This document shows positions 33,895 to 42,960 of a DNA stretch of 64,000 nucleotides, one piece after another (position 1 is the stretch's first letter; each line of letters opens with the position of its first letter). The stretch is from Candidatus Bilamarchaeum dharawalense (GTDB lineage Archaea; Micrarchaeota; Micrarchaeia; Anstonellales; Bilamarchaeaceae). The position numbers were made by a program, and so were the translations under genes. The stretch covers positions 213,680-277,679 of the forward strand of contig CABMJJ010000009.1 in assembly GCA_902386555.1 (NCBI GenBank), given 5' to 3'. The notes under the pieces were generated by a model, which saw only the letters and a list, made by a program, of their open reading frames with translations, ran no database searches and was not told where the DNA came from.

Positions 33895-34404
33895 ATGGCA
33901 GGATTCGACGAAGCACGAAATCTACTTACTCAGCAGAGATACAAAGAGGCTGCCAGCGTACTGGACAGGGTAATATCAGAGAATAAAAACAAAGATGAGT
34001 TTTGGTATCTTCGTGGAGTAGTATCGCTTAAGCTAAGAAATTACGATGTTGCACAGGAATGTTTTGAAAGAGCATTGCTACTTGACAGAAAATCAAAATA
34101 TTACCAGATAAAAGGAATGGCCCATTTTGAACTTTTCGAAATAGAAGATGCAGTTGAAGCATTCCTAAATGCTTTGGCACTGGAACCAAACAATGCAGCA
34201 ACCAATTTCTTCCTATCCATATGTTACCTGTTCTTGGATGATCCCCGATCAGATTTTTACATTAGAAAGGCACACAATGTGGACTCAAAAAAGACAAAAC
34301 AACTTTTGCTGAATTTTTACACCTTCTTTTTGAAAAATGATCCACGCATGAGCCCAGCAATGAAAGCGAAGGTAGAGGCAAAGCTTCATGATATGCGAAG
34401 TTAG
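33895..34404 (+). CDS. TPR-repeat protein
   Basis: The 169-residue protein contains about three tetratricopeptide repeats, for example EFWYLRGVVSLKLRNYDVAQECFERALLLD and KGMAHFELFEIEDAVEAFLNALALEPNNA. It probably scaffolds protein contacts in the cytosol. There is no signal peptide. It is followed on the same strand by a lipoprotein and a secreted metallopeptidase, but spacing does not force an operon. Confidence 0.82.
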   Translation: MAGFDEARNLLTQQRYKEAASVLDRVISENKNKDEFWYLRGVVSLKLRNYDVAQECFERALLLDRKSKYYQIKGMAHFELFEIEDAVEAFLNALALEPNNAATNFFLSICYLFLDDPRSDFYIRKAHNVDSKKTKQLLLNFYTFFLKNDPRMSPAMKAKVEAKLHDMRS

Positions 34405-34439
34405 AAAAGAATAAGAAAGTTGCAGCTCCTACATTGGAT

Positions 34440-34889
34440 ATGAAATTCTATACCATTCTTGGAATTTTGGTTTTACTAGTTTGTTTTGGTTGTATCCAGC
34501 CAAAAAGCACAACCATTCCTTCAGATTTGGAAATCACCCATAGTTTTGGTGCATGCCATGCTGACTGGGGTACAACGACAATTACCATAGATGCTCAGGG
34601 AGATGGGGTCTATGAAAGTACCAGAGACGGTCAGGTGGAATTTAGAAAAACATTCAAATTAAATGAAGAGGAATTACTCGGATTGCTTAACAAGATAGAA
34701 GAAAGTGGGTTCTATTCACTTAATGATTTTTATAACGACCCAGGTGTAATGGATGGATCCTGTGAATCCGTATTTGTTACAAAAAACAGTTCAACAAAAA
34801 GCGTGGCTGTTTCCAATACTCCGGCACCAAAGGCCTACACAACAGCCGCCGATGCCATAGTTGCAATTGCCGAAGACAAGACAAAATAG
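34440..34889 (+). CDS. Small lipoprotein
   Basis: The N terminus (GILVLLVCFGC) is a lipoprotein signal with Cys about 17 residues from ATG 34440. The rest is a beta-rich domain (TTITIDAQGDGVYEST) with two further Cys. The track start 34434 is a TTG two codons upstream. Family is unknown; related folds occur in small archaeal and bacterial lipoproteins of unknown role. The downstream gene also encodes an exported protein. Confidence 0.65.
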   Translation: MKFYTILGILVLLVCFGCIQPKSTTIPSDLEITHSFGACHADWGTTTITIDAQGDGVYESTRDGQVEFRKTFKLNEEELLGLLNKIEESGFYSLNDFYNDPGVMDGSCESVFVTKNSSTKSVAVSNTPAPKAYTTAADAIVAIAEDKTK

Positions 34890-34917
34890 TTATAATCCTA
34901 TGATGTATTAGCCTACC

Positions 34918-37275
34918 ATGAAACTAATTCTTGTTCTTTTTGTAATTTTTGTTTGGCTATCTCTTTCCTATGCTGAAGTGCCTGAACACGAACCAAGTTG
35001 GGATAGTAATTGTGGCGAAGGATTCCAATGGAGCAGAGGAACTGCAAGTTGTAAGCAGGCTGATTGCCCGTCTGGAGCTGGTAGAACTTATACCTATGAA
35101 TGTAACTGTGGAGAAGCATGGGACAAACCTTTCAGAACATGCTATGATCCAAAGAGACCTGGTTATGTCATAGCTTGTGTGGCAGCAGGAGCCAAATGCC
35201 CTGGAGAAGAGATCAACACCCCACCATCTGCAGAAAGTTGTGATTATGATTCTGACTGCCCAACAGGATATGTTTGTAATCCCACAACCAATAGATGCGA
35301 ACAGCTAGGACCAAGCGGGTGCACATCAGATTATAATTGCCAAAGTGGGTACAGGTGCAAACTATCCAGCCATCAATGTGAAAAAATACCTGAGGATCAA
35401 ACCTGTAACGAAGTCTCCTGCGCGTTATCAGGTGGAACATGTGAAAATGGTAAATGCATAGACAAATGTAAGGACGTAACCTGCAACCCAAAATGTGATG
35501 GAGGAGAATTCAGAACAAGTGGAAGTTGTAGAAGTGGGAACTGCATATATGGAGTTAATGTTCCCTGTAAAGCAGGTTGCTCAAAATTCCCTAGTCGTTG
35601 TAAAATAATTGTGGGGAAATTAAATTTCCTTGATATTGATAACACCCTTAAACCCATAAAAAATGCAAAAATCGAAACAACCTGGTATGATTTATCAATG
35701 GCAGTTAAGGCCAGTTTACCTACTCGCTATTCAAAAGAGGACGGAACCATTGAGTATACGGAAAACGAATTGGAGATGTTTCAAAACGGCACATTGGAAG
35801 TAAAGGTAATTTTTGAAGATCAATTCGATAGGATACAGGTTGTGGATGGGAGTGGATTGACAAACACATCAACTGATGCACAACGCACTGCAGCTCCGGT
35901 AGCACATGCAACATACAGACTTGATCTTAATATGCCAACAAGCCATACTGACCTTAATCTTACTCTTACCAGAACGAATCCAAATGCCGTCTATGCAAAA
36001 ATTTATTTTTATTCACTTCAGGCAGCAGATTTCATGAAAAACGATCTTAAACTGGTGATGAAACATCCACCTGAACGGGTATATGCAAATGACCAAAGCG
36101 CGAATGGCGCTTTCCACAATGGCGGATGTGCGAATGGTATAGCAGATAGAGGGGTTTCCATCGATCCAGTGGCCAGTTCTTTCGATGATCCTGCAGCCCC
36201 AACAAACCGCGAATGGCATGAATTTGGGCACCATATAATGTATGAAGTCTATGGCTATCATCTTTGTGGAAGGACAAAAAACCATGGCGGATATTGGAAT
36301 CCTGATTCAGTTGATTCCTACACTGAAGGATTTGCAGAATTCATGTCCATGATGATGTTGGATTACCATAACTATCCAAAAAAGAATCTTTACTTTGTAG
36401 GGGCCACGCCCTATGACATGGAAGTGAATTACAAGGTCAATTCCAGGGTAGGTCGTATGGAACTTGAAGAAACAGCACTTGCCTCTATTTATTATGACCT
36501 GTTGGACGGAGGACCAAATGACGACGATGGCATACAACTAAGCCGGGAGCAGATTTGGAATCTTATTTCCACAAAACATAATTTGGATGGCAATATGAAG
36601 TATATCGAAAGTATATGGGACGCGTATAGAGTGCTGAATGCAAGCAATCTTCCTGGTCTGCATGATGACTTTTTGTCTGGCTATCTAAACCCAGCATTTC
36701 ATGTAAGCAAACTAGATCGTATTTTCATAACCCACGGGGTATATGCAGATCGAAATTACAACAGTATATGGGAACCTGGTGAAGATGTTGGATTTACCAT
36801 ATTTGCAGGAAGAGCAAGAGCAGATGCACCTGAGAATGAACAGTATAACAAACCAGTGGTAGATGGAAGTTACATAAAAATAAATGCGAAAAACGAGGTA
36901 ACAGGAGATCTTGTGGACCATTACCCGATCCATGTGGTGGAAACCATAACTGGAACAGAAGAAGGGATTCCAGTATCCTACAGTCTTGAATTTGATACCG
37001 TACCAGATGAAAAGGGAGAGATAAACATAAACATGCCACCAGAAGATTACAATACAACCATGAAATTTTCATTTGGCGGGGATGATAACTTTGAAAAAAC
37101 AGATGGATTCGAACTTACCAGCACAGAATTTTTCCAAAAACTAAATCCTGATGTGCATACATTTAACAGCTATACAGTCCAACTGAAACCAAAAATAAAA
37201 ATAGGTGAAATTAGCTGTTGTACTTCTGGGTTTGTTGTACTTCTGTTGGGAGGGGCATTGATCATAAAAAATTAG
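34918..37275 (+). CDS. Secreted cysteine-rich zinc metallopeptidase, membrane-anchored
   Basis: The 785-residue protein starts with a Sec signal peptide (LILVLFVIFVWLSLSYA). Residues 20-230 are Cys-rich, with two copies of a CxxDxDC..GYxC....xxC module (about 103-160) also found ten times in the lipoprotein at 39 kb. The C-terminal two-thirds contains NREWHEFGHHIMYE, a HExxH-type zinc motif (HEFGH), with a likely downstream Glu in YTEGFAEFMS. A final hydrophobic helix (FVVLLLGGALII) anchors it. It is probably a cell-surface protease acting on external protein. The substrate is unknown. Confidence 0.75.
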   Translation: MKLILVLFVIFVWLSLSYAEVPEHEPSWDSNCGEGFQWSRGTASCKQADCPSGAGRTYTYECNCGEAWDKPFRTCYDPKRPGYVIACVAAGAKCPGEEINTPPSAESCDYDSDCPTGYVCNPTTNRCEQLGPSGCTSDYNCQSGYRCKLSSHQCEKIPEDQTCNEVSCALSGGTCENGKCIDKCKDVTCNPKCDGGEFRTSGSCRSGNCIYGVNVPCKAGCSKFPSRCKIIVGKLNFLDIDNTLKPIKNAKIETTWYDLSMAVKASLPTRYSKEDGTIEYTENELEMFQNGTLEVKVIFEDQFDRIQVVDGSGLTNTSTDAQRTAAPVAHATYRLDLNMPTSHTDLNLTLTRTNPNAVYAKIYFYSLQAADFMKNDLKLVMKHPPERVYANDQSANGAFHNGGCANGIADRGVSIDPVASSFDDPAAPTNREWHEFGHHIMYEVYGYHLCGRTKNHGGYWNPDSVDSYTEGFAEFMSMMMLDYHNYPKKNLYFVGATPYDMEVNYKVNSRVGRMELEETALASIYYDLLDGGPNDDDGIQLSREQIWNLISTKHNLDGNMKYIESIWDAYRVLNASNLPGLHDDFLSGYLNPAFHVSKLDRIFITHGVYADRNYNSIWEPGEDVGFTIFAGRARADAPENEQYNKPVVDGSYIKINAKNEVTGDLVDHYPIHVVETITGTEEGIPVSYSLEFDTVPDEKGEININMPPEDYNTTMKFSFGGDDNFEKTDGFELTSTEFFQKLNPDVHTFNSYTVQLKPKIKIGEISCCTSGFVVLLLGGALIIKN

Positions 37276-38168
37276 CCGTCTAATTTTTTCTTCATTTCAT
37301 CCAGCCACACTCGCTCTTTCAATGAGTGAGGGGTAATCTCCTGAGCGAACTTTTCTGCACCCCCGGATTTTTCACGAGACAGCCAGTTCTTTTTTTGCTT
37401 AATTTTTTTTAGGTATTCTGGATTGGCCAGTAGAATTTGTCTTAAAATTCTCTCGTAGCGATTTTTCTTTCTTGAAACTTCTTCAAGTTTTCTTTGGGCT
37501 GCGGTTTCTGCTATGGTACCCTTACCCGTAACTCTCACCAGTTGGGCTTTGGCAACAGATTCCTCATAGCGAAATTGATTTATTTTAGCCATGAATTTGG
37601 CAATTGGAATTTTAATCAAAGAATCAGAAATAAGCAGCAGCCAGCCTTCCTTAAGAACAACTTTTTCTGCATGTTTTATTGCTTCCAGTGCATCGGCTTT
37701 TATCATATCCTGATTGATAAAACCTCGTAGAACAGGATATTTGACTGTCATAGAACGGGAATTGACCTTACCAACCCAGCCACGCAAGGATTCTCTTGCA
37801 TCTTTGATTTGATTACGCCATTCCATAAGCTGGTCAAGTTTAAGTGACGCTTCCTGTGGTGGAACGGATTTGAAATCCAGAAGCCATATTTTCTTGGAAA
37901 CAACCTTACCAACATCCTCATCTTCTACTATAACTTGGAGAAGTTCTGGAAAATATTTATGCAAGGCCCGAAATTCTTCCAAATTTAGAAGGAGTTGGTC
38001 TATCACTTCCCCTCTTTTTTTACCTATTTCCCTCCAGGTGGATGACATTTCTTTCTTTAGATCACCATCGTAAACATTGTGAAACTGACGTTCCAGTTTG
38101 CGTATTTTGGCTTTCTTTTCATGGAGAAAAACAGCAGCCTCTTCAAGATATTCAATAAGCAGCATCAT
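37272..38168 (-). CDS. Coiled-coil basic protein of unknown function
   Basis: The 298-residue product is highly charged and helical, with probable coiled coil near residues 15-60 and 215-260 (AAQRKLEEVSRKKNRYERILRQ). No family is recognised. Its start overlaps the nfo stop by four bases (ATGA), so it is co-translated with endonuclease IV; a DNA-repair link is possible but only by position. ATG 38165 is an alternative start. Confidence 0.6.
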   Translation of the reverse strand: MMLLIEYLEEAAVFLHEKKAKIRKLERQFHNVYDGDLKKEMSSTWREIGKKRGEVIDQLLLNLEEFRALHKYFPELLQVIVEDEDVGKVVSKKIWLLDFKSVPPQEASLKLDQLMEWRNQIKDARESLRGWVGKVNSRSMTVKYPVLRGFINQDMIKADALEAIKHAEKVVLKEGWLLLISDSLIKIPIAKFMAKINQFRYEESVAKAQLVRVTGKGTIAETAAQRKLEEVSRKKNRYERILRQILLANPEYLKKIKQKKNWLSREKSGGAEKFAQEITPHSLKERVWLDEMKKKLDG

Positions 38169-39004
38169 AATCCCTTCTTCATTTTTTCATATTCTTTTTT
38201 CAGCAAGAGGGCATCCAGATCTAATTTTGGTGTCTCACAGATCACTGTTCCAGAATAACCATTTTCAGCAAGTACTTTCATAAATGGTTTGAAGGGAGGC
38301 TCGTTGTTTGTACCGAGGACAAAATGATTGAGTTCTCCCTTATCAGAATAATTTATCTCTGAAAAATGGCAGTGGAATCTTTTAACATAGTCACCCAGTT
38401 CTTTTTCTAATTTGTCAAAGATAGCAAGGTAATCTTTCTCACTGGTTATTCTGAAATCCCCCCGGGCATGAAGATGGGCAAAATCAATCGCAGGTTCAAC
38501 CATTTCCAATTGCTGAGATAATTTAATGTTTTCATCTAACCCACCGAAAGCACTTTTTTTACCAACCGTCTCAGCACCGAGCCTAATTTTGATGGAGTGT
38601 TGCTTAAGTGAGACCTCTATATCCTGTAGGTTTTTCTTTGCAATGGCAAATGCCTCGTCTTTAGATAATTTCTGATAGAAACCAGGATGAAAAACTGTAA
38701 TGTTCCCCCCACAAAGAAAGGTGGTTCTTGCTGATTCAAAAATATGTTTTTTGGAATTGTGTATTTTTTGTTCATCACTGGTACATAGATTCACATAATA
38801 GGGTGCATGGGATGAAAGAGAGATATCCTGTTTTTTAGCCAGGGTGGCAGCTTCCCTGGCCACATCATCCTTCATTCTAACTCCATGAACAAATTCCATT
38901 TCCATGGCACCAAGACCCAGTTTTGAACAGCATTCGATACCTTCGATGGTGCTTGTACCCTGGCATTGAATAGGAATACCTGCCGGACCAAAACGAATAG
39001 CCAT
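38165..39004 (-). CDS. nfo: Endonuclease IV (AP endonuclease)
   Basis: This TIM-barrel AP endonuclease (279 aa) cuts 5' of abasic sites. Metal-binding segments are visible: SSHAPYYVNL, VFHPGFY, GAETVGKKSAFG, DFAHLHARG with HxH, RFHCHFSEI and a final VICETPKLD. All expected His/Glu/Asp ligands appear present. It is transcribed away from the Cys-rich lipoprotein and is coupled to a coiled-coil gene. Confidence 0.9.
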   Translation of the reverse strand: MAIRFGPAGIPIQCQGTSTIEGIECCSKLGLGAMEMEFVHGVRMKDDVAREAATLAKKQDISLSSHAPYYVNLCTSDEQKIHNSKKHIFESARTTFLCGGNITVFHPGFYQKLSKDEAFAIAKKNLQDIEVSLKQHSIKIRLGAETVGKKSAFGGLDENIKLSQQLEMVEPAIDFAHLHARGDFRITSEKDYLAIFDKLEKELGDYVKRFHCHFSEINYSDKGELNHFVLGTNNEPPFKPFMKVLAENGYSGTVICETPKLDLDALLLKKEYEKMKKGL

Positions 39005-39071
39005 GGCTTAGATAAGAAAGTGAAAAGATAAAAAGAAGTTAGAAAGGATGACAAGGACACCCCAGTCCTTT

Positions 39072-39923
39072 TCATTGACAGAGGTGGGTTTGCTGGTTAC
39101 ATTGTTCTCCTTGTACACAATCAGCCACTGTGTTGCAGTAACCTACTTTTGCATTGCAAAAATGGCTGCTATCGCAAACCTGCCAGCTTCCGCAATCTGC
39201 ATTGGTATTGCAGCGATCGCTATCTGGAACACATCTATGGGTTTGGCTGCTGCAGAGTTCCCATTCGTTACATTCGTTGTGTGCCAGACAATAGCCTTGT
39301 CTTGCAACGCATTTGTTGGTGGTTTTATCGCAGCTAGACCAACCAGCAGGACAGTCTTCGCTACTTATACAGAATCCAGATTTAGGAAGACAAACGTGGG
39401 ATTTGACTTCACAGGTCTGCCAACCTACGCAATCACCTTCAACATCACATTTACCAGGAAGAAGAATGCATCTTTTTGAGGTAATTTCACATTGTCTCCA
39501 GGAGTCACAATCTCGAGTATCAACACAAAAACCAGGTGCTGGACCGCATTGGTGTTTAGCAGGATTACAGAACTCGGATGGTTGATTACATTGATTATCT
39601 GCATCGCAATAGCCTGGTGCTGGTCTGCATCTTAATTCAGAATCGCAAACCTGCCAGTTCTGACAATCACTGGTTTTTCTACAGTAACCAGATTTGAAAA
39701 GACAAAGATGAGTTGTGGTTGCATCACAGGAAGTTAAATTGTCAGTACAATCTGTATCCACAAAACAATAGCCAGCGCGTAGAGAGCAAACCTTGCCAGA
39801 TATATTACATGTCTCCCATGCCTGACAGTTGGCATCAGAAGTACATGCAGTTGGTCCGCTACTTCCCCCACATCCAGCTAATAAAAAAACAAGAGCCACA
39901 AGCCCGATTAATATAAGTCTCAT
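39072..39923 (-). CDS. Lipoprotein of ten four-cysteine repeats
   Basis: After a lipoprotein signal (LLAGC at about residues 14-18), the whole protein is ten repeats of about 26 residues with the pattern C-x5-C-x4-7-C-x5-7-C and a spacer ending PG, SG or KG. Each repeat probably has two disulfides, making a stiff rod outside the cell. The W-x-x-C core (QNWQVC, CDSWRQC, CGSWQVC) is the most constant part. The module recurs twice in the metallopeptidase at 34.9 kb. It could be a substrate, partner or adhesin. Confidence 0.8.
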   Translation of the reverse strand: MRLILIGLVALVFLLAGCGGSSGPTACTSDANCQAWETCNISGKVCSLRAGYCFVDTDCTDNLTSCDATTTHLCLFKSGYCRKTSDCQNWQVCDSELRCRPAPGYCDADNQCNQPSEFCNPAKHQCGPAPGFCVDTRDCDSWRQCEITSKRCILLPGKCDVEGDCVGWQTCEVKSHVCLPKSGFCISSEDCPAGWSSCDKTTNKCVARQGYCLAHNECNEWELCSSQTHRCVPDSDRCNTNADCGSWQVCDSSHFCNAKVGYCNTVADCVQGEQCNQQTHLCQ

Positions 39924-39955
39924 GGTGTGTTATTGGATTGATGGTTTTATATTTC

Positions 39956-40615
39956 TTACTTGAATCTATGAAAAATAGGTAAAAGCCCGCCAATATCTCT
40001 TATGGTAAAATCTGCCCTACTTTTAATAGAGGAGTATTTACCTGTTAAAACACGGATAGTTCGGATACCAACCGATTTGGCAGGCAGAATATCAGCATCT
40101 TCTCTATCTCCTATGATTATACATTCTTCTGGCTTGGCTTTCAGTTTAACGAGAATACGTTTGTAGAACATTTGATCTTTTTCTTTTTCAGTAACAAAGA
40201 CCCCATCAAAATAAAGCGCCAACCTCAATCGGATCAGCTTATCCCACTGTTTGATGGAATTTCCACTTGTTGCAACATAGATTTTGAATCCCGACTCCTT
40301 AAGATGCAACAGTGTCAATGGTACTGTGGAGAATGGTTGGATTGCAGTTTTAGTATCATGATAGGCAGCTATGGCAGCTGCAATAAATCGTTCCGGTTCA
40401 CTGACTTTTAATTGCCTGCAGAGTTCATTAAAATGTCCCTCATAATTGGAACCCTTCTTCTCAATGATTTTAGTTAATCTGGAATTCAACGATTGATAAT
40501 TTGTATCAAGCCCCATGCTAATCATTGCATTGAGAGCATTTTTTCTAGCCAGTGTGGAGAATTCAGTTGATGGAAAAAGAGTATCGTCAATATCAAATAA
40601 AACGAATTTAAGCAT
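39956..40615 (-). CDS. HAD-superfamily hydrolase
   Basis: Motif I DIDDTLF is at residues 8-14 with the nucleophile Asp8. Motif II ATSGN, motif III Lys (YKRILVKLKAKPEE) and motif IV GDREDADILPAKSVG are all present. The helical cap (about residues 20-95) fits subfamily I. It is probably a small-molecule phosphatase. The substrate cannot be told. The short 33-base gap to the Cys-rich lipoprotein suggests read-through in the same direction. Confidence 0.85.
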   Translation of the reverse strand: MLKFVLFDIDDTLFPSTEFSTLARKNALNAMISMGLDTNYQSLNSRLTKIIEKKGSNYEGHFNELCRQLKVSEPERFIAAAIAAYHDTKTAIQPFSTVPLTLLHLKESGFKIYVATSGNSIKQWDKLIRLRLALYFDGVFVTEKEKDQMFYKRILVKLKAKPEECIIIGDREDADILPAKSVGIRTIRVLTGKYSSIKSRADFTIRDIGGLLPIFHRFK

Positions 40616-40646
40616 AATATAGAATTAGAGAAATAAAAATAAAGAG

Positions 40647-41657
40647 TTATCTTTCTCTTTCAACTGGGATAGTCACTGGACTCAAGGTCACCGTGCATCT
40701 GCCAGAATCAACCTGGACCAACCCTTTTTGAGCCATTGTAAGTACGTCAGTTTGGCCATCCTGTTTTGTACAGCCACCATTGCCACATTCAACGGTTCCG
40801 CTTTTGATTTTTGGATTGCCTGAATCATCAACATCAATGGATACTGAAACTTCGATTAATTGTCTTTCAGCACCCAATGCTGCTCGGATTGATCGTACTC
40901 TTTGGAATATTGCTTTTTTCATTGATTGGTAAAGACTGTCTGCAACTTCTTCAGAACATTCTGGAACTTTAACTCTCATGACTTTTGGACAGTCAGCTTC
41001 ACAGTAGTTTGGTGCTCTTTTGTTGCATGATTCGTTTACTGTTACTGAAGCGTATTCGTAGGAAGTTGTCCCGTCTGGTCTTGTTACTGGAACTAAAACA
41101 CCAGTCTCAACGTTTCGGTCAACCTTACCATTTCCGCAGTGAGTATCAGCCAAACAAACTTCTGGTTGGGCAGTTTTTGGAGTAACATCAACTTCGCCAG
41201 ATAATCTTGCTTTATCAAATGGAGTATCAACACTTGGGATTTCTAAAGCGCCAACTTTACCATCACCACAGCGGCCACAGCTTGCTTCATCATAATTTGG
41301 TGATCGGTGATCCCCTTCTCCCTTATCCAATTCACATTTCTTATCTCCTTTTACTGGAGGAGGTGCGCAATCAAGGCAGCCTTCTTTTGGAACTGCAACT
41401 GGATAGAATTCAACATCATATTGAACGATTACTTCTTTTTCATGAATAGTAACACATTGCCTTGCTTCTGCTTTTTCTACTGCAACTATTGGTGCTGGAG
41501 TAGTGGCTAATTGAACCGGACTTTCAGTCATTGGACCACCACAGGTCTTAAGAAAAATAAGGGCTGCGGCTACGGCTGCAGTACCACCTACAGTGGCATA
41601 GCTTTTCCATCCTACTTTTCTTGATTCCGACTCAGATGAACGAGATACTCTAGTCAT
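40647..41657 (-). CDS. Membrane-anchored Cys-rich external protein
   Basis: From ATG 41657 (SD AGGTGA) the 336-residue protein has a basic N terminus, one membrane helix (YATVGGTAAVAAALIFL) and an external part with many Cys. It includes CGDGKV, CGNGKVD and CGNGGC elements and NYDEASC/NYCEADC, reminiscent of calcium-binding CGNG...DC repeats of surface proteins. The last 100 residues have alternating strands. No family is recognised. It carries the shared operator candidate and opens the accessory block. Confidence 0.6.
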   Translation of the reverse strand: MTRVSRSSESESRKVGWKSYATVGGTAAVAAALIFLKTCGGPMTESPVQLATTPAPIVAVEKAEARQCVTIHEKEVIVQYDVEFYPVAVPKEGCLDCAPPPVKGDKKCELDKGEGDHRSPNYDEASCGRCGDGKVGALEIPSVDTPFDKARLSGEVDVTPKTAQPEVCLADTHCGNGKVDRNVETGVLVPVTRPDGTTSYEYASVTVNESCNKRAPNYCEADCPKVMRVKVPECSEEVADSLYQSMKKAIFQRVRSIRAALGAERQLIEVSVSIDVDDSGNPKIKSGTVECGNGGCTKQDGQTDVLTMAQKGLVQVDSGRCTVTLSPVTIPVERER

Positions 41658-41695
41658 TTTTTCACCTTTATAACCAAAACCCATCTTGGGTAATT

Positions 41696-41735
41696 GTGTT
41701 ACAATGTATACTTTAGTGGCAAACTATATTTAAAC
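41696..41735 (-). promoter_or_regulatory. Operator candidate plus TATA before membrane-anchored protein
   Basis: On the minus strand GTTTAAATATAG is followed by CCACTAAAGTATAC. The 14-base core is identical to that before the gene at 45.5 kb, and it lies across the expected transcript start. It is the clearest pair in a set of seven. Confidence 0.6.
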
Positions 41736-41766
41736 CTATCATTTGTCAAAAATAAAGAAAAAAACA

Positions 41767-42960
41767 TCATTTTACCTCTAAAGTTGCTGCTTCCCTATCA
41801 AGGTTACCATTTCTTGTTCTCTGAGACCAGGTAACCATGGCTGCCTGAGCAGCACCAAGACCCATGATTATTGGGTTGAATGCAGCACCAAGAAGCTGGC
41901 TGGCTTCAGCAGTAATTGGGGTAAACAACAGTGCAGCATCGATAGCAAGACAAATTGCAGTTGTCACGATCTCAGGAACATATGGTTTTATTCTGAGATT
42001 GGTTAATGTTTCAGCAACTCCGCCTTGGGTTTTTGCAAGTTTTTCAACAACTGGTTTTGGACCCTTGATCAGGTATTCAACTTGTTTACCATCGTGCAAT
42101 CGAGCGGTTAGAGTTATCTTGCCATAGGTGGTTAGTATCTCTCTAGTAACTGCCTCGCCTGCATGAAGACTAATATTTTCTCTTCCTTTTGGAGTGTGAA
42201 GGACCAGGTCGTACTGCCCCGAGGTGGATTTGGTATATTCCAAATAACAACCAGTAAACAATCGCCTTTGTGTACCTGGAAGACCGAGGGTTGTTTTAAG
42301 TGTTTTTGAATGTGGGATATCTGCCGCTTTTTGCAGGATACCTTCAACTTCACCTGCTAATCTTATTGCATCTACATATCTTTTTTCAGCAATAGCAGTG
42401 TTGGCTTCTCCTTTTTTAGCAGCAGCATCAGATAGATCTTTTCCTAATTTCGCTGCAGCATCTATTTTGGCAGATGCTTTATCAACTGCCTTGCGAGCAT
42501 CTTTTTCAGTAGGACCTTTTGGAACTTTTGGTGCTTTGACTGGTTTTACAACAACCGGCTTTGGAGCTGGTGTTGGTGCTATTTTTGGTGGTTCATCAAC
42601 GTGAAATGGAATGGGTGCTGGTGCATCTGCTGCAGATCCAGATGGTTTTGGTGCTTCTCTAACAAATGGAGGATCTCTTGGTAGGTCACCAAGATCAATT
42701 GGTTTATCTCTGTCTGGACCAAAGCCTCTAGCAAGAACATCAGTTCTATCATGTGGTTCTTCTCTTACCGGTGCAACAACTTTTGGTGCTGCTTCTGGTT
42801 TTGGTACTGGACCTCCTGGAAGACCATCAGTCAAACCTTTTTCTGCAACTCTTGCTGCAAGTGGTGCGCCAGGATTAACAGCTCGGTTAGCTGCATCCAA
42901 TCCGGCATTGACTTCATCCCTGAGTGAAGAACCCCCGCCTCTTCCTCGTGGAGGTGCCAT
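41767..42960 (-). CDS. Pro/Ala-rich protein with C-terminal helices
   Basis: Residues 1-150 are low-complexity Pro/Ala/Lys (PAPKPVVVKPVKAPKVPKGP) and probably disordered; a helical stretch follows, then a beta-rich domain (YLEYTKSTSGQYDLVLHTPKG) and a hydrophobic end (IVTTAICLAIDAALLFT). No family is recognised. Part of its N-terminal region, starting ARVAEKGLTDGLPGG, is identical to that of the upstream gene, including 93 identical bases. Its start overlaps the stop of that gene (TAATG). Confidence 0.6.
   Translation of the reverse strand: MAPPRGRGGGSSLRDEVNAGLDAANRAVNPGAPLAARVAEKGLTDGLPGGPVPKPEAAPKVVAPVREEPHDRTDVLARGFGPDRDKPIDLGDLPRDPPFVREAPKPSGSAADAPAPIPFHVDEPPKIAPTPAPKPVVVKPVKAPKVPKGPTEKDARKAVDKASAKIDAAAKLGKDLSDAAAKKGEANTAIAEKRYVDAIRLAGEVEGILQKAADIPHSKTLKTTLGLPGTQRRLFTGCYLEYTKSTSGQYDLVLHTPKGRENISLHAGEAVTREILTTYGKITLTARLHDGKQVEYLIKGPKPVVEKLAKTQGGVAETLTNLRIKPYVPEIVTTAICLAIDAALLFTPITAEASQLLGAAFNPIIMGLGAAQAAMVTWSQRTRNGNLDREAATLEVK
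42767..42859 (-). repeat. 93-base identical repeat, copy 1
   Basis: This segment is identical base for base to 43843-43935 in the neighbouring gene, covering ARVAEKGLTDGLPGG and the following Pro/Ala residues. Identity at synonymous sites points to recent duplication or gene conversion. Confidence 0.8.

Noticed and set aside
39048-39479. 143-aa plus-strand ORF with hydrophobic content
   Set aside because: It is antisense to the ten-repeat Cys-rich lipoprotein, whose repeats prove the minus-strand frame.
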